Shown: positions 6,816 to 15,365, counted from the first letter of the stretch. The stretch: DNA of 26,668 nucleotides from Prevotellaceae bacterium UBA4301 (GCA_002395775.1 DGUV01000077.1:23076-49743), one strand, 5' to 3'. Numbers and translations: made by a program. Notes: generated by a model not told the origin, from the sequence alone.

Positions 6816-7436
6816 ATGAGCAGACAAAATTGGCAGAGACTGACTGCTGTGGTGCTCTTCCTGGGCATCATCGTCATCGACCAAGCCATCAAGGTGGCGG
6901 TGAAGACAGGCATGTATCTGCATCAGGCCATACATGTGACCGATTGGTTTTACTTGCTCTTCACCGAGAACAATGGCATGGCCTTCGGGTGGGAGTTCTT
7001 CGATAAGTGGTTGCTTACCACCGCCCGCATCATTTTTGTCCTGCTGATAGCCTACTACCTGTTGCGCACGATAAGGCGGGGCATCTCGTGGGGCTATCTC
7101 ATTTGTCTCTCGCTCATCATTGCAGGGGCAGCTGGCAACATTGTCGATTGTGTCTTCTACGGACAGATATTCAACAATCCGCCAGCTCCCATGATTGCCG
7201 AGTTCGTGCCTTATGGTACGGGCTACGGCACACTCTTCCATGGCAGGGTAGTGGACATGTTCTATTTCCCGCTGGTAGAGTGGGACTGGCCCTCGTGGCT
7301 TCCTTGGCTGGGAGGTGAGCACTTCATCTTCTTCAGTCCCATCTTCAACTTCGCCGATGCTGCCATCTCGTGTGGCATCGTGGCTCTCTTGCTGTTCTAT
7401 CGAGGAAACCTAATCATTGAGGATGAGAAGAAATAG
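6816..7436 (+). CDS. lspA: Lipoprotein signal peptidase (signal peptidase II)
   Basis: Inner-membrane aspartyl protease that removes signal peptides from diacylglyceryl-modified prolipoproteins. Four hydrophobic segments are visible, near residues 11-29, 64-84, 92-112 and 176-196. The family motifs are present: VIDQ near residue 21, TENNGMAFG at 50-58, AGAAGNIVD with catalytic D111, GRVVDMFYF at 143-151, and FNFAD with catalytic D181. At 206 residues it is longer than the E. coli enzyme because of a periplasmic insert (about 117-170), which Bacteroidetes LspA proteins commonly have. Its 3' end overlaps the next gene by 20 bases, suggesting translational coupling to a lipoprotein that LspA itself would process. 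Confidence 0.95.
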   Translation: MSRQNWQRLTAVVLFLGIIVIDQAIKVAVKTGMYLHQAIHVTDWFYLLFTENNGMAFGWEFFDKWLLTTARIIFVLLIAYYLLRTIRRGISWGYLICLSLIIAGAAGNIVDCVFYGQIFNNPPAPMIAEFVPYGTGYGTLFHGRVVDMFYFPLVEWDWPSWLPWLGGEHFIFFSPIFNFADAAISCGIVALLLFYRGNLIIEDEKK

Positions 7437-8400
7437 GTCGTGGCTCCTTGCGTTGGGCATCACGATGTTTACGGCATGCTCCGTCGAGTTGCCTTCGCAT
7501 GTCATATCCGAGGGGAAGATGGAGAAAATCCTCTACGACTACCACCTTGCGCAAGGCATGGCAGAGGCCAAGGGCGGGGACGTGGAGGCCAACCGCTACC
7601 TCTATGTCCAGAAGGTGTTTGAGAAGTATCACATCACCGAGGCTCAGTTCGACACCTCGATGGTCTGGTACTCGGGACATACGTCGCATCTGGATAAGAT
7701 GTACGACCGCATTGAGGCAAGGCTGGAACGCGAATCGAATGCGGCCGGACTGAACATTCCCGAGGAGGACAAGTATGCGCGTTTCACTGCCGAGGGCGAC
7801 ACGGCCAACATCTGGCAGGGAAGCAACATGATATTTATGCACGGCAACAGGGTACAGAACCTCTACACCTTGGTCATTCCTGCTGATTCGACCTTCCGCC
7901 GAGGCGACTATTTCATGTTCCGATGCACCAACCGGTTCATTGCCCAGGACAATCAGCGCGAAGGGTTCATCCTCTTGCAAGTGCGCTATGACAACGATTC
8001 TACGGTGGCCAGCAGTGTGATGGTGACGGGGAATTACGATGTGACGATGAACATTGCCAAGACGAGGGTGAAGAAGAATCGCGACATCAAGTCCGTCTCG
8101 TGTACGTTCTACTATGCCTTTGACGAGGGCCTCGACGAGGCCTTCCGCATGTGGGCCATCAGTAAGCCCGTCTTGTTGCGCTATCATGCCGAGCCCGCGC
8201 CGGAGGATAGCGTGAATGTCGAACTTCCTGATACCCTGGCCAGCGACACGCTGTTGCCTGTCCGCACACAAGGGACTGGCGAACGGCGCTCGCCCGAGGA
8301 ATTCCGCTCTAATCAGCAAGTTGATCGCAAGATTAATGTGGTGCAGAAGCGTCGCGTGGTCCTTCCGGCCAAACCTCAACGTGTGAAACGGATGCGATGA
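7417..8400 (+). CDS. DUF4296-domain lipoprotein
   Basis: A 327-residue predicted lipoprotein of unknown function. The N-terminus is basic (MRMRRNRSW), followed by a hydrophobic core and a lipobox-like FTAC with the modified Cys at residue 21. Residues about 25-115 match the DUF4296 pattern: a helical domain with KMEKILYDYHLAQGMAEAKG and a later YHITEAQFDTSMVWYSGH. The remainder is polar with predicted beta strands, and the C-terminus is basic and low in complexity. The start at 7417 lies inside lspA and the stop overlaps the next small gene as ATGA, so lspA, this gene and the small gene are probably translated in series. An internal ATG two codons later is an equally possible start. DUF4296 proteins commonly sit next to lspA in Bacteroidetes. 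Confidence 0.8.
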   Translation: MRMRRNRSWLLALGITMFTACSVELPSHVISEGKMEKILYDYHLAQGMAEAKGGDVEANRYLYVQKVFEKYHITEAQFDTSMVWYSGHTSHLDKMYDRIEARLERESNAAGLNIPEEDKYARFTAEGDTANIWQGSNMIFMHGNRVQNLYTLVIPADSTFRRGDYFMFRCTNRFIAQDNQREGFILLQVRYDNDSTVASSVMVTGNYDVTMNIAKTRVKKNRDIKSVSCTFYYAFDEGLDEAFRMWAISKPVLLRYHAEPAPEDSVNVELPDTLASDTLLPVRTQGTGERRSPEEFRSNQQVDRKINVVQKRRVVLPAKPQRVKRMR

Positions 8401-8567
8401 AACGCGGTTATCATCACCTGATTCTTCCCGATGGGCATCGCGAGGACATGGTCGTCGTGGTGACGAATGAGGAGGGACAATATGTCTCGCATCACCCTCT
8501 TCGGGGCGAAGAGCCTTTTGTCGAATGGGTAGGGGGAACGCTAAATCTTAGCTGTCAGAAGGGATAG
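8397..8567 (+). CDS. Small conserved-looking protein, 56 residues
   Basis: The frame reads MKRGYHHLILPDGHREDMVV and continues VVTNEEGQYVSHHPLRGEEP, then FVEWVGGTLNLSCQKG and stop. The ATG overlaps the upstream stop as ATGA, a strong sign of coupled translation. The sequence is acidic with alternating strands and no signal peptide, so it is probably cytosolic. The HPL.GEEPFVEW.GGT ending looks like a compact beta fold and, as far as I recall, similar small proteins follow DUF4296 genes in related genomes. The last 13 bases overlap the convergent gene's 3' end. Function unknown. Confidence 0.65.
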   Translation: MKRGYHHLILPDGHREDMVVVVTNEEGQYVSHHPLRGEEPFVEWVGGTLNLSCQKG

Positions 8568-10228
8568 ATATTGTTTCCCTTCAGCATATTCCGGTCTTCG
8601 TCATCCAAGTGAAGTTGGGTGACGGGGATTTTTTTGTTGTGGTCGTCCAGATAGTAGCGTTCGCGCACTTTGTAGTGTCGGCTGGCCAGTGAGAGCGAAT
8701 CGCGATGGTAGGGCGACTTGATGCCTGCCAGGTCGAGCATGGTGTGGAAGACCGAGGCGTTGGAACTGACAGGTTGCTTCAGGTTGGAACGCAGGATGGT
8801 TTCCACCTCGGGATAGGTGCTCCGGTAGGAAGGCGAGAGGCTGATGATGAAGGGCACGCGAAGCTGATAGGCCGATGGGTTGGGCGAGGCGTGGAGGAAG
8901 AGATGCCGCTGGTCGTCGAAGATGTCTTCGCCATGGTCGGAGGTATAGAGCAGTGCCGTGGGCAGGCTGTCGGTCATGGCAATGAGGCGGTGCAGCACCT
9001 GGTCGGTAAGACGTATGGTGTTGTCATAGGCATTCAGCAGTGACTCGCGATTCTTGTAGTGGGCATCGGCATTGGCTTCGGGCAGGAAGTGAGCCAGTTC
9101 GTCGGGGTAGCGTTCGTGGTAGTTGAAATGTGAACCATAGGTGTGCAGCACCACAAAGAGCCGTTTGTGTTGTTTCAGTGCATTCGCGACATAGGGCAAC
9201 AGTTCCAGGTCGTAATGCTCCTTCTCTGTGTCTTTGCTTTTCAGGAAATACGCCTCGTCAGCCTCTTCACCAAAGAAGTCGATGAAGGAATGGTTGGGCC
9301 GTTGGTTCGAGACAAAGAGTGTGTAGAACCCTGCCTCGCGGAAGGCAGTGATGATGCCCTTCTGATGATAGATGCTGTCATAGTCCTCGGCTGATATGGC
9401 AGAGAGCAGCATGGGCACGCTCTTGTGTGTGGTGTTCGACTCGGTGAGCACGTCGGGATAGACCATCAGGCGTTCTCTTTCACCCTGTAGCAGGGGAGTG
9501 GTCTCGCGCTTGTAGCCGTAGAGTTGGAAGTTTCCGGCACGGGCCGTTTCGCCAACCACAAGGATATACACCTCGGCCGAGTCGCTTGCATGGGTGTTTG
9601 TGCTTTCGAACGAGAAGTTGGCCGAGGTCTTGCGATACCGGGCTGTCTTGATGGTACGTTCGATGGCCAGTTTCAGGTTATAGACCACGTTCACGGGATA
9701 GATGTCCTTGAGCGTGCGGAATGTGGGTTGGCGCAGGCAGGCTATGTAGAGCCCGATGCCCACAATCAGTCCTCCGAGAGCCAGCAGGCGCGTTGTGCGT
9801 TGCCATGTCTTCGGCAGCTTCTTGTGCCGCAAGGCTTGGATGGTGGAGATGATGATGAGCGGCAAATAGAGTCCGAACACGGTGATGAGGCCCGGGACGA
9901 GGTTGTCGAGTAGTTCCAGTGCTTCGGTCGCATTGGTCGTGACCAGGTTGAGCCACATGTCCACGGCAATGACTCCGCTGCCGAAGAGGTAAAGCAGCAC
10001 CACTTGGAAGGCGGCCAGGAAGGTAAGGGGGAATGCCCACCACGCAGCCTTGCCCGTGTATCGGGTGCTGGTGAGCAGAAGGGCATAGAGGGATGTCGGT
10101 AGGAACGCATTGCAGAGTGCCGTCAGCCAAGTCTGTTTCTCGGTTACGGATAAGGCGATATTGGGCACCGCCAGTACGACGATGCCCCATATCAGCAGAA
10201 ATTTGGGTGACAGCAGCAGACGTTTCAC
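8555..10228 (-). CDS. Phosphoethanolamine transferase (EptA-like, sulfatase fold)
   Basis: Inner-membrane enzyme that moves phosphoethanolamine from phosphatidylethanolamine onto lipid A or another envelope glycan. It has 557 residues, close to EptA length. The N-terminal 165 residues hold about five membrane segments, with the family motif TTNATEALELL at 97-107. The periplasmic catalytic domain starts near residue 217 with VVGETARAGNFQLYGY, where T228 is the predicted nucleophile and E227 a metal ligand. Further metal-site motifs are NTTHKSVP at 265-272, TSDHGED at 429-435 (D431, H432) and H446. In related bacteria such enzymes confer cationic-peptide resistance; the acceptor here is inferred. 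The start overlaps the rpiB stop by four bases (ATGA), placing it last in a tkt-rpiB-ept run. Confidence 0.88.
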   Translation of the reverse strand: MKRLLLSPKFLLIWGIVVLAVPNIALSVTEKQTWLTALCNAFLPTSLYALLLTSTRYTGKAAWWAFPLTFLAAFQVVLLYLFGSGVIAVDMWLNLVTTNATEALELLDNLVPGLITVFGLYLPLIIISTIQALRHKKLPKTWQRTTRLLALGGLIVGIGLYIACLRQPTFRTLKDIYPVNVVYNLKLAIERTIKTARYRKTSANFSFESTNTHASDSAEVYILVVGETARAGNFQLYGYKRETTPLLQGERERLMVYPDVLTESNTTHKSVPMLLSAISAEDYDSIYHQKGIITAFREAGFYTLFVSNQRPNHSFIDFFGEEADEAYFLKSKDTEKEHYDLELLPYVANALKQHKRLFVVLHTYGSHFNYHERYPDELAHFLPEANADAHYKNRESLLNAYDNTIRLTDQVLHRLIAMTDSLPTALLYTSDHGEDIFDDQRHLFLHASPNPSAYQLRVPFIISLSPSYRSTYPEVETILRSNLKQPVSSNASVFHTMLDLAGIKSPYHRDSLSLASRHYKVRERYYLDDHNKKIPVTQLHLDDEDRNMLKGNNIYPF

Positions 10229-10665
10229 TCTACACGCATTTTGTCTATTCTCCTCTGGTGGCGTCCGCCTTCAAAGGACGTGGCAAAGAACTCGTCCATG
10301 ATGCGGCGAGCCATGTCGGTGTCAATGAAGCGACCAGGCATCACGAGCACGTTGGCGTCGTTGTGCTGACGGATGAGGTGGGCGATTTCGGGAATCCAAC
10401 ACAGACCGGCACGAATCGATTGATGCTTGTTCAGTGTCATGGCAATGCCTTCGCCGCTTCCGCAGATGGCAATGCCGGGATACACTTCACCCTGCTCAAT
10501 GCCGCGGGCCAACAGGTGGCCGAAGTCGCTGTAGTCGCATGATTCCTCCGTGTAGGTTCCGTAGTCCTTGTACTCCATCCCCTTCTCCTCGAGGTATTGC
10601 TTGACAAATTGTTTTAGGGCATAGCCAGCGTGGTCGCTGGCAAGGCCCACTGTCCTAACGTCCAT
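10225..10665 (-). CDS. rpiB: Ribose-5-phosphate isomerase B
   Basis: Interconverts ribose 5-phosphate and ribulose 5-phosphate in the non-oxidative pentose phosphate pathway. The length of 146 residues is normal for RpiB. Visible motifs are ASDHAG (9-14), the active-site loop ICGSGEGIAMTLNK with C68 as the predicted catalytic base, and the C-terminal EGGRHQRRIDKM. It lies directly downstream of transketolase, which uses the same pentose pool, separated by a 69-bp gap holding an 18-bp hairpin. Its stop overlaps the start of the phosphoethanolamine transferase gene. The LacA/RpiB superfamily also includes galactose-6-phosphate isomerase subunits, but the context favours RpiB. Confidence 0.95.
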   Translation of the reverse strand: MDVRTVGLASDHAGYALKQFVKQYLEEKGMEYKDYGTYTEESCDYSDFGHLLARGIEQGEVYPGIAICGSGEGIAMTLNKHQSIRAGLCWIPEIAHLIRQHNDANVLVMPGRFIDTDMARRIMDEFFATSFEGGRHQRRIDKMRVE

Positions 10666-10685
10666 AGGTCTTGAAAATAAAGTTG

Positions 10686-10728
10686 AAAAGTGAAAAGTGG
10701 AAAGTTAATTTTTCCACTTTTCACTTTT
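10686..10728 (-). terminator. Perfect 18-bp hairpin between tkt and rpiB
   Basis: AAAAGTGAAAAGTGGAAA (10686-10703) is fully complementary to 10711-10728 with a 7-nt loop. It directly follows the tkt stop on the minus strand. The stem is AT-rich and only a broken T run follows, so it may reduce rather than block read-through into rpiB. The sequence also resembles the simple AAAGTGAAAAGTGG-type interspersed repeats of related genomes. Confidence 0.55.
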
Positions 10729-10734
10729 AATTAT

Positions 10735-12762
10735 TCATTTAAGCATGTCACAAACCTGGTTATACACATTCTCAGCGGTGTAGCCCAGTTTCTCGTCGAG
10801 CACCTTGTAGGGAGCAGAGAAACCGAAGCTCTCCAGACCCCATACCTTGCTCTCGGGAGCAGCACCGATGAGGAAGCCTTGCAGGTTGACGGGCAGGCCG
10901 GCAGTCATGCCGAATACCTTGGCACCACAGGGCACTACGCTCTGCTGATAAGCAATGGGCTGGTTGCGGAACACTCCCTCTGAGGGTACGCTGACGATGC
11001 GAACCTTCACACCATCCTTGCGCAGAAGCTCAGCACCGGCTACCAATGTCGATACTTCACTGCCAGTGGCCACCATCACCACGTCGGGGTTCTCGTCGCT
11101 TCCGGCCACGATGTATCCGCCCTTGCGAGCCTGTTCGTAGTCGTTGCCTTCGGGCAGGTTGGTGATGTTCTGACGGCTGAGGATAAGGGCTGTCGGGGTC
11201 TTCATGTTCTCCATAGCCATAGCCCAGGCAACGGTGGTCTCCTTGGCATCGGCGGGACGCAGTACGAGGCAAGAGTTCTGGCCGTGGTGGTTCTTCAGTT
11301 TCTCCATCAGACGAATCTGAGCTTCCTGCTCTACGGGCTCGTGGGTAGGACCATCCTCACCCACACGGAAGGCATCGTGCGTCCAGATGAACTTCACAGG
11401 CAGCTCCATCAAGGCAGCCATACGTACGGCAGGCTTCATATAGTCGGAGAATACGAAGAATGTGCCGCAGGCGGGAATGATACCACCGTGCAGAGCCATG
11501 CCGATGCAGCAGCAAGCCATGGTCAGCTCAGCCACACCAGCCTGGAAGAAGGCACCCGAGAAGTCGCCAGCCTTCAGGGCGTGGGTCTTCTTCAGAAAAC
11601 CGTCGGTCTTGTCACTGTTGGAGAGGTCGGCACTGGCGCAAATCATGTTGGGCACCTGTTCTGCCAATACACTCAGGCAAGCGGCACTTGCCGAGCGGGT
11701 AGCATCGTTGTCCTTCTGCACGCACTTCGTCCAGTCAATCTTCGGAGCCTTCGAGCTGAACCAGTCTTTCAGTTGCTCAGCCTTCTCAGGATTCTGCTCT
11801 GCCCATGCCTTCTCTTCAGCATGACGCTCGGCAGCAATCTTACGCAGTTCCTCAGCACGCTGGGCATACATCTCCTGCACGTCGGGGAAAATCTGGAAAG
11901 GATTCTCGGGGTCGCCACCCAGATTCTTGATGGTGTTCTTGAAAGCATCGCCACCAAGGGGAGCACCGTGAGTCTTGCAGTTGCGCTCGTAGCTGCTACC
12001 GTCCTCCTTCAGGGCACCCTTACCCATGATGCACTTACCGATGATGAGGGCGGGCTTGCCCTTGACAGCCTTGGCCTTCTCGATGGCCTCGTGAATCTGG
12101 CAGGCATCGTTACCGTTGATTTCCTGCACGTCCCATCCCAGGGCGCGATATTTCATGGCCGTGTCCTCGTTCATCACTTCCTTGGTCTCGGTGGAGAGCT
12201 GGATGTCGTTAGAGTCATAGAACATGATGAGGTTGTCCAAGCCCAGTGTGCCTGCAATGCGGGCAGCACCCTGTGAGATTTCCTCCTGTACGCCACCGTC
12301 AGAGATGTAGGCATAGATGGTTTCCTTCTCGAAGGTGGGATTGCCCGTGTGGGCAGCCAGGAACTTGGCAGCGATGGCAGCACCTACGGCAAAGGCATGG
12401 CCTTGTCCCAGAGGACCGCTGGTGTTCTCCACACCGCGTGTGATATCAAACTCGGGGTGACCCGTAGTGGGCGAGCCCCATTGGCGCAGAGCCTTCAGTT
12501 CCTCAAGGCTGTACTTGCCGATGAGGCACAGCTGGCTGTAGAGCATGGGAGCCATGTGACCGGGGTCCAGGAAGAAGCGGTCGCGACCCTCCCACATGGG
12601 ATTCTCAGGGTCGTATTGCAGGAACTCGCTGTAGAGTACGTTGATGAAGTCGGCACCACCCATGGCACCACCGGGATGACCACTTTTGGCCTTTTCCACT
12701 GCACTTGCAGCCAGAATACGAATGTTGTCGGCTGCGTGATTCAGAACTTTGATGTCGTTCAT
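10735..12762 (-). CDS. tkt: Transketolase
   Basis: Thiamine-diphosphate enzyme that transfers two-carbon units between ketose and aldose phosphates in the pentose phosphate pathway. It has 675 residues, the normal full length. Substrate and cofactor histidines lie in SGHPGGAMGG (27-36), DPGHM (66-70) and TGHPEFD (100-106). The TPP/metal motif appears as ISDGGVQEE (153-161) with N185; the usual leading Gly of GDG is Ser here. The pyrimidine domain has catalytic E412 in GVAELTM and the conserved VGEDGPTHEP at 467-476. The C-terminal domain is complete. It is first in a minus-strand run with rpiB and the ept-like gene, with its own promoter at 12827-12858 and a leader too short for a TPP riboswitch. 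Confidence 0.96.
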   Translation of the reverse strand: MNDIKVLNHAADNIRILAASAVEKAKSGHPGGAMGGADFINVLYSEFLQYDPENPMWEGRDRFFLDPGHMAPMLYSQLCLIGKYSLEELKALRQWGSPTTGHPEFDITRGVENTSGPLGQGHAFAVGAAIAAKFLAAHTGNPTFEKETIYAYISDGGVQEEISQGAARIAGTLGLDNLIMFYDSNDIQLSTETKEVMNEDTAMKYRALGWDVQEINGNDACQIHEAIEKAKAVKGKPALIIGKCIMGKGALKEDGSSYERNCKTHGAPLGGDAFKNTIKNLGGDPENPFQIFPDVQEMYAQRAEELRKIAAERHAEEKAWAEQNPEKAEQLKDWFSSKAPKIDWTKCVQKDNDATRSASAACLSVLAEQVPNMICASADLSNSDKTDGFLKKTHALKAGDFSGAFFQAGVAELTMACCCIGMALHGGIIPACGTFFVFSDYMKPAVRMAALMELPVKFIWTHDAFRVGEDGPTHEPVEQEAQIRLMEKLKNHHGQNSCLVLRPADAKETTVAWAMAMENMKTPTALILSRQNITNLPEGNDYEQARKGGYIVAGSDENPDVVMVATGSEVSTLVAGAELLRKDGVKVRIVSVPSEGVFRNQPIAYQQSVVPCGAKVFGMTAGLPVNLQGFLIGAAPESKVWGLESFGFSAPYKVLDEKLGYTAENVYNQVCDMLK

Positions 12763-12826
12763 AGTCTTAGTTGTTAATTTATTGTTATGTATTAATTATT
12801 TGTTCGGAAATACTCATAATCCGTTG

Positions 12827-12858
12827 CAAATATAGCGATTTTTTCTTTTAGTAGCAAG
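12827..12858 (-). promoter_or_regulatory. tkt promoter, Bacteroidetes type
   Basis: On the minus strand CTTG (12858-12855), a 20-nt spacer, then TATATTTG (12834-12827). Transcription should start near 12820, giving a leader of about 58 nt to the tkt ATG. It lies in the 223-bp divergent gap shared with the Omp28-like gene at 12986. Confidence 0.75.
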
Positions 12859-12949
12859 ATGTATGTGGAAAACTTGCGAAAAGCGATGCCTCCTGCAGCG
12901 GAATATAATAAAAAACGAGAAAGGCGTAGGTCATTTCTTTTTTTTTCTT

Positions 12950-12957
12950 TATTTTTG
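12950..12957 (+). promoter_or_regulatory. Possible -7 element for the 12986 gene
   Basis: TATTTTTG fits the TAnnTTTG -7 box and is 28 bases before the ATG. No good TTG-type -33 element sits about 20 bases upstream, where a T tract is found instead. It would give a very short leader. Tentative. Confidence 0.35.
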
Positions 12958-12985
12958 TGTCCGTAATATATAATAATGTATTAGT

Positions 12986-14788
12986 ATGAAGCGAATTCTA
13001 CTCCGAATGATGGGTCTGTGTGCCGCCCTGCTGTGCACACTCTCGGCCATGGCCGACGGTGAGATTTATTATGGTATCTATCAGGGTACAGGTACGCTCT
13101 CGCCCTTCGGGACCAAACGTGGAGAGACCTATGACGTGGCCATCCACCTCAACGACCCCTCGTTGGTGGGCATGGAGGTGAGAGGAATCCGTATCCCCGT
13201 GAACACGAAGGCCACCAACGTCACTTCCTATCAGGGTTGGCTGACCAGCGAACTGGCCTTGTCGGGCGGCAAGAATGTGGCCGACATCGTGACCCGCGAG
13301 GCTACGGTCAGTGGCAGTTGGGCCGAGGCCCGGCTCGACGAGCCCTACGTGATTCCCGAAGGCGGAGTCTATGTTGGCGCTTCGTTTACGGTGTCGAGTG
13401 TTGATACGGACAACGATTCGGACCCTAACAAAACACCGCTCATGACCGTCGGTACGGAGACCGAGGAGGGACTGCTCATCCACACCAGCCGCACCTATCG
13501 CAAGTGGGTGGGATTGGCCGGAGAAGGTTCGCCCGCGGTGGTTGCCATCATTGGTGGCGCAGGTGTGAAGTCGCTTGCAGCCACGCTTCAGGTTCCCAAC
13601 GCCCTCTATACACTCGCCGGCAAGGCCCTCACGACCACGCTGACACTGGTGAACCACGGTGCAGAGGCCATCAAGAATCTGGATTACGAGATAGAAGTGG
13701 ACGGACATACGGAGACGAAGCATGTGACAAAGTCGCTGGCCGGAGGCTATTTCGGACGCTCTACCACGTTGCAGGTGACCATTCCTGCTCCGGCAAAGAG
13801 TGGGACGTACGACGTGAAGTTCCGCCTGACCAAACTGAACGGTGAAGCCAATCAGGATGCACAGGCCGAGGTGACTTCTCCTGTGACTTGGTTGGAGCAA
13901 TTGCCCCTGCGTAAGCCGTTGGTGGAGGAGTACACGGGCACCTGGTGTAAGTATTGTCCGCGCGTGTTGGCTGGCATGGAGAAGATGAGCGACCAGAATG
14001 GCGACATGTTTGTGGGTGTGGCCTATCATGTGTCGGACGAAATGTCATTTGCTGCCCAAATCTACTATCCAGCCAATCCCAACGGACTGCCCTCGTGCTT
14101 CATCGACCGTGCCAAGGACTTTGCACCCCAGTCGGGGCAGAGCGAGTGGGAGAGCCGTTGCAAGATTGTGGCCCCCGCCAACATCAGTGTCCAGGCTTAC
14201 TGGGCCGATGAGGCCAAGACCCGCGTGGAGGCCGTATCAACGACCAACTTCATCCGCAACTTCCCCAACAATCCCTACCAGTTGGCTTACATCCTGCTGG
14301 CCAACGACGTGCACAGCACCGAGTGGACCCAGTCAAACGCCCTCTCAGGTGGAACTCTGACGGGCGATTCCTACATCGACAAGTACATCAAGTTGCCTGA
14401 CCCCATACGCGACCTGCACTACAATGAGGTGGCCATAGCACAGTCGGAAAATCTGGGAGCCCCCATTGCTGGAAGCCTGCCTTCGGATGTGAAGGAGTTC
14501 ACTCCCTATGAGCACACCTTCTCCTTCGACATTGCTGGCAACACACTTCCTCTGGACAAGGAGAAGATGGAGGTCGTGGTGATGCTTATCAACTCCGAGA
14601 CGGGCGAGGTGATGAACGCAAACAAGGCACACGTCGGAGATATCACGGGCGTGATATCCATTGATAATGGACAATTGACGATGGACAATGAGGCTAATGC
14701 TGTGTACGACCTCTCTGGCCGGAAGATGAATGCCCAATTAAAGAATGGTGTGTATATCAAGAACGGTAAAAAAATAATTAACTATTAA
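12986..14788 (+). CDS. Secreted Omp28-related thioredoxin-fold protein with C-terminal sorting-like tail
   Basis: A 600-residue exported protein. The signal peptide (MKRILLRMMG..., cleavage near residue 23, AMA) is followed by an N-terminal beta-rich domain (about 25-195), an Ig-like middle part (about 200-300), and a thioredoxin-like domain that opens with PLVEEYTGTWCKYCPR, giving CxxC at C321 and C324, with GLPSCFIDR in the place of the cis-Pro loop. This matches the Omp28-related family of Bacteroidales. The end is a linker (GVISIDNGQLTMDNE) and the tail AVYDLSGRKM...NGVYIKNGKKI. It heads a plus-strand run continuing to a TlpA-type thioredoxin only 22 bases later. I infer a surface or periplasmic thiol-active protein; the substrate is unknown. 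Confidence 0.78.
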   Translation: MKRILLRMMGLCAALLCTLSAMADGEIYYGIYQGTGTLSPFGTKRGETYDVAIHLNDPSLVGMEVRGIRIPVNTKATNVTSYQGWLTSELALSGGKNVADIVTREATVSGSWAEARLDEPYVIPEGGVYVGASFTVSSVDTDNDSDPNKTPLMTVGTETEEGLLIHTSRTYRKWVGLAGEGSPAVVAIIGGAGVKSLAATLQVPNALYTLAGKALTTTLTLVNHGAEAIKNLDYEIEVDGHTETKHVTKSLAGGYFGRSTTLQVTIPAPAKSGTYDVKFRLTKLNGEANQDAQAEVTSPVTWLEQLPLRKPLVEEYTGTWCKYCPRVLAGMEKMSDQNGDMFVGVAYHVSDEMSFAAQIYYPANPNGLPSCFIDRAKDFAPQSGQSEWESRCKIVAPANISVQAYWADEAKTRVEAVSTTNFIRNFPNNPYQLAYILLANDVHSTEWTQSNALSGGTLTGDSYIDKYIKLPDPIRDLHYNEVAIAQSENLGAPIAGSLPSDVKEFTPYEHTFSFDIAGNTLPLDKEKMEVVVMLINSETGEVMNANKAHVGDITGVISIDNGQLTMDNEANAVYDLSGRKMNAQLKNGVYIKNGKKIINY

Positions 14789-14810
14789 ATAACCCCCATT
14801 CATAATAGCT

Positions 14811-15302
14811 ATGAAACGTATTGCATTGTTGTTTTTTATTCTTAGTTCTTCACTCTTCACCCTTCACTCCTACGCCCAACTGCCAGCCGTCACGCTGAAG
14901 ACCATGGACGGACAGACCGTGAAGACCGACACGCTGAACAATCAGGGCAAGCCCATGATTATCTCGTTCTTTGCCACCTGGTGCAAGCCCTGCAACCGCG
15001 AGCTGAGTGCCATTCAAGAGGTGTACGAAGAGTGGCAGGAGGAGACGGGCGTGAAACTCGTGGCCGTGAGCATCGACCAGGCACAGAACATCAACAAGGT
15101 GAAGCCTCTGGTGGACGAACACGGATGGGAGTACGACGTGTTGCTCGACCCCAACAGTGATTTCCGTCGTGCGCTGGGCATACAGATGATTCCCTTCACC
15201 CTCATCGTGGACGGGACGGGCAAAATCGTGTATAAGCACAACGGCTACACCGACGGTGCTGAAACGGAACTCATTGAGAAAGTGAGAGAGCTTGTCAATT
15301 GA
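14811..15302 (+). CDS. TlpA-family periplasmic thioredoxin-like reductase
   Basis: A 163-residue exported thioredoxin of the TlpA/ResA type, which keeps periplasmic protein thiols reduced or reduces specific clients. The signal peptide ends near residue 23 (SYAQ). The redox site is FFATWCKPCNREL with C58 and C61, and the cis-Pro loop is IQMIPFTLIVD with P128. It has the AVSIDQ strand and central insert typical of TlpA. The signal peptide shares 15 of 23 residues with that of the 20280-22100 protein. It lies between an Omp28-like gene and a DUF6029 barrel gene, which suggests it services these cysteine-containing exported proteins. It lacks the C-terminal sorting-like tail, so it is probably periplasmic. 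Confidence 0.88.
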   Translation: MKRIALLFFILSSSLFTLHSYAQLPAVTLKTMDGQTVKTDTLNNQGKPMIISFFATWCKPCNRELSAIQEVYEEWQEETGVKLVAVSIDQAQNINKVKPLVDEHGWEYDVLLDPNSDFRRALGIQMIPFTLIVDGTGKIVYKHNGYTDGAETELIEKVRELVN

Positions 15303-15365
15303 GTATAATTGACAATGTCAAATGGCAAATGTCGATAGACAATGTGAAATGTAAAATGACCAATG
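15303..15365 (+). repeat. Repetitive gap with GACAATG/CAAATG words
   Basis: The 60-bp gap between the TlpA-like and DUF6029 genes consists of short near-repeats (ATTGACAATGTCAAATGGCA, then GACAATGTGAAATG). The same kind of sequence encodes the DNGQ linkers near 14655-14690 and, inverted, 20405-20450. No promoter match is seen. Confidence 0.45.

Noticed and set aside
11284..12276. 330-codon plus-strand open frame opposite tkt
   Set aside because: Antisense to a complete transketolase with all motifs; the product is Leu/His/Gly-rich with no recognisable fold.
12763..12985. TPP riboswitch upstream of tkt
   Set aside because: The leader after the 12827-12858 promoter is about 58 nt and lacks the CUGAGA-type thi-box.
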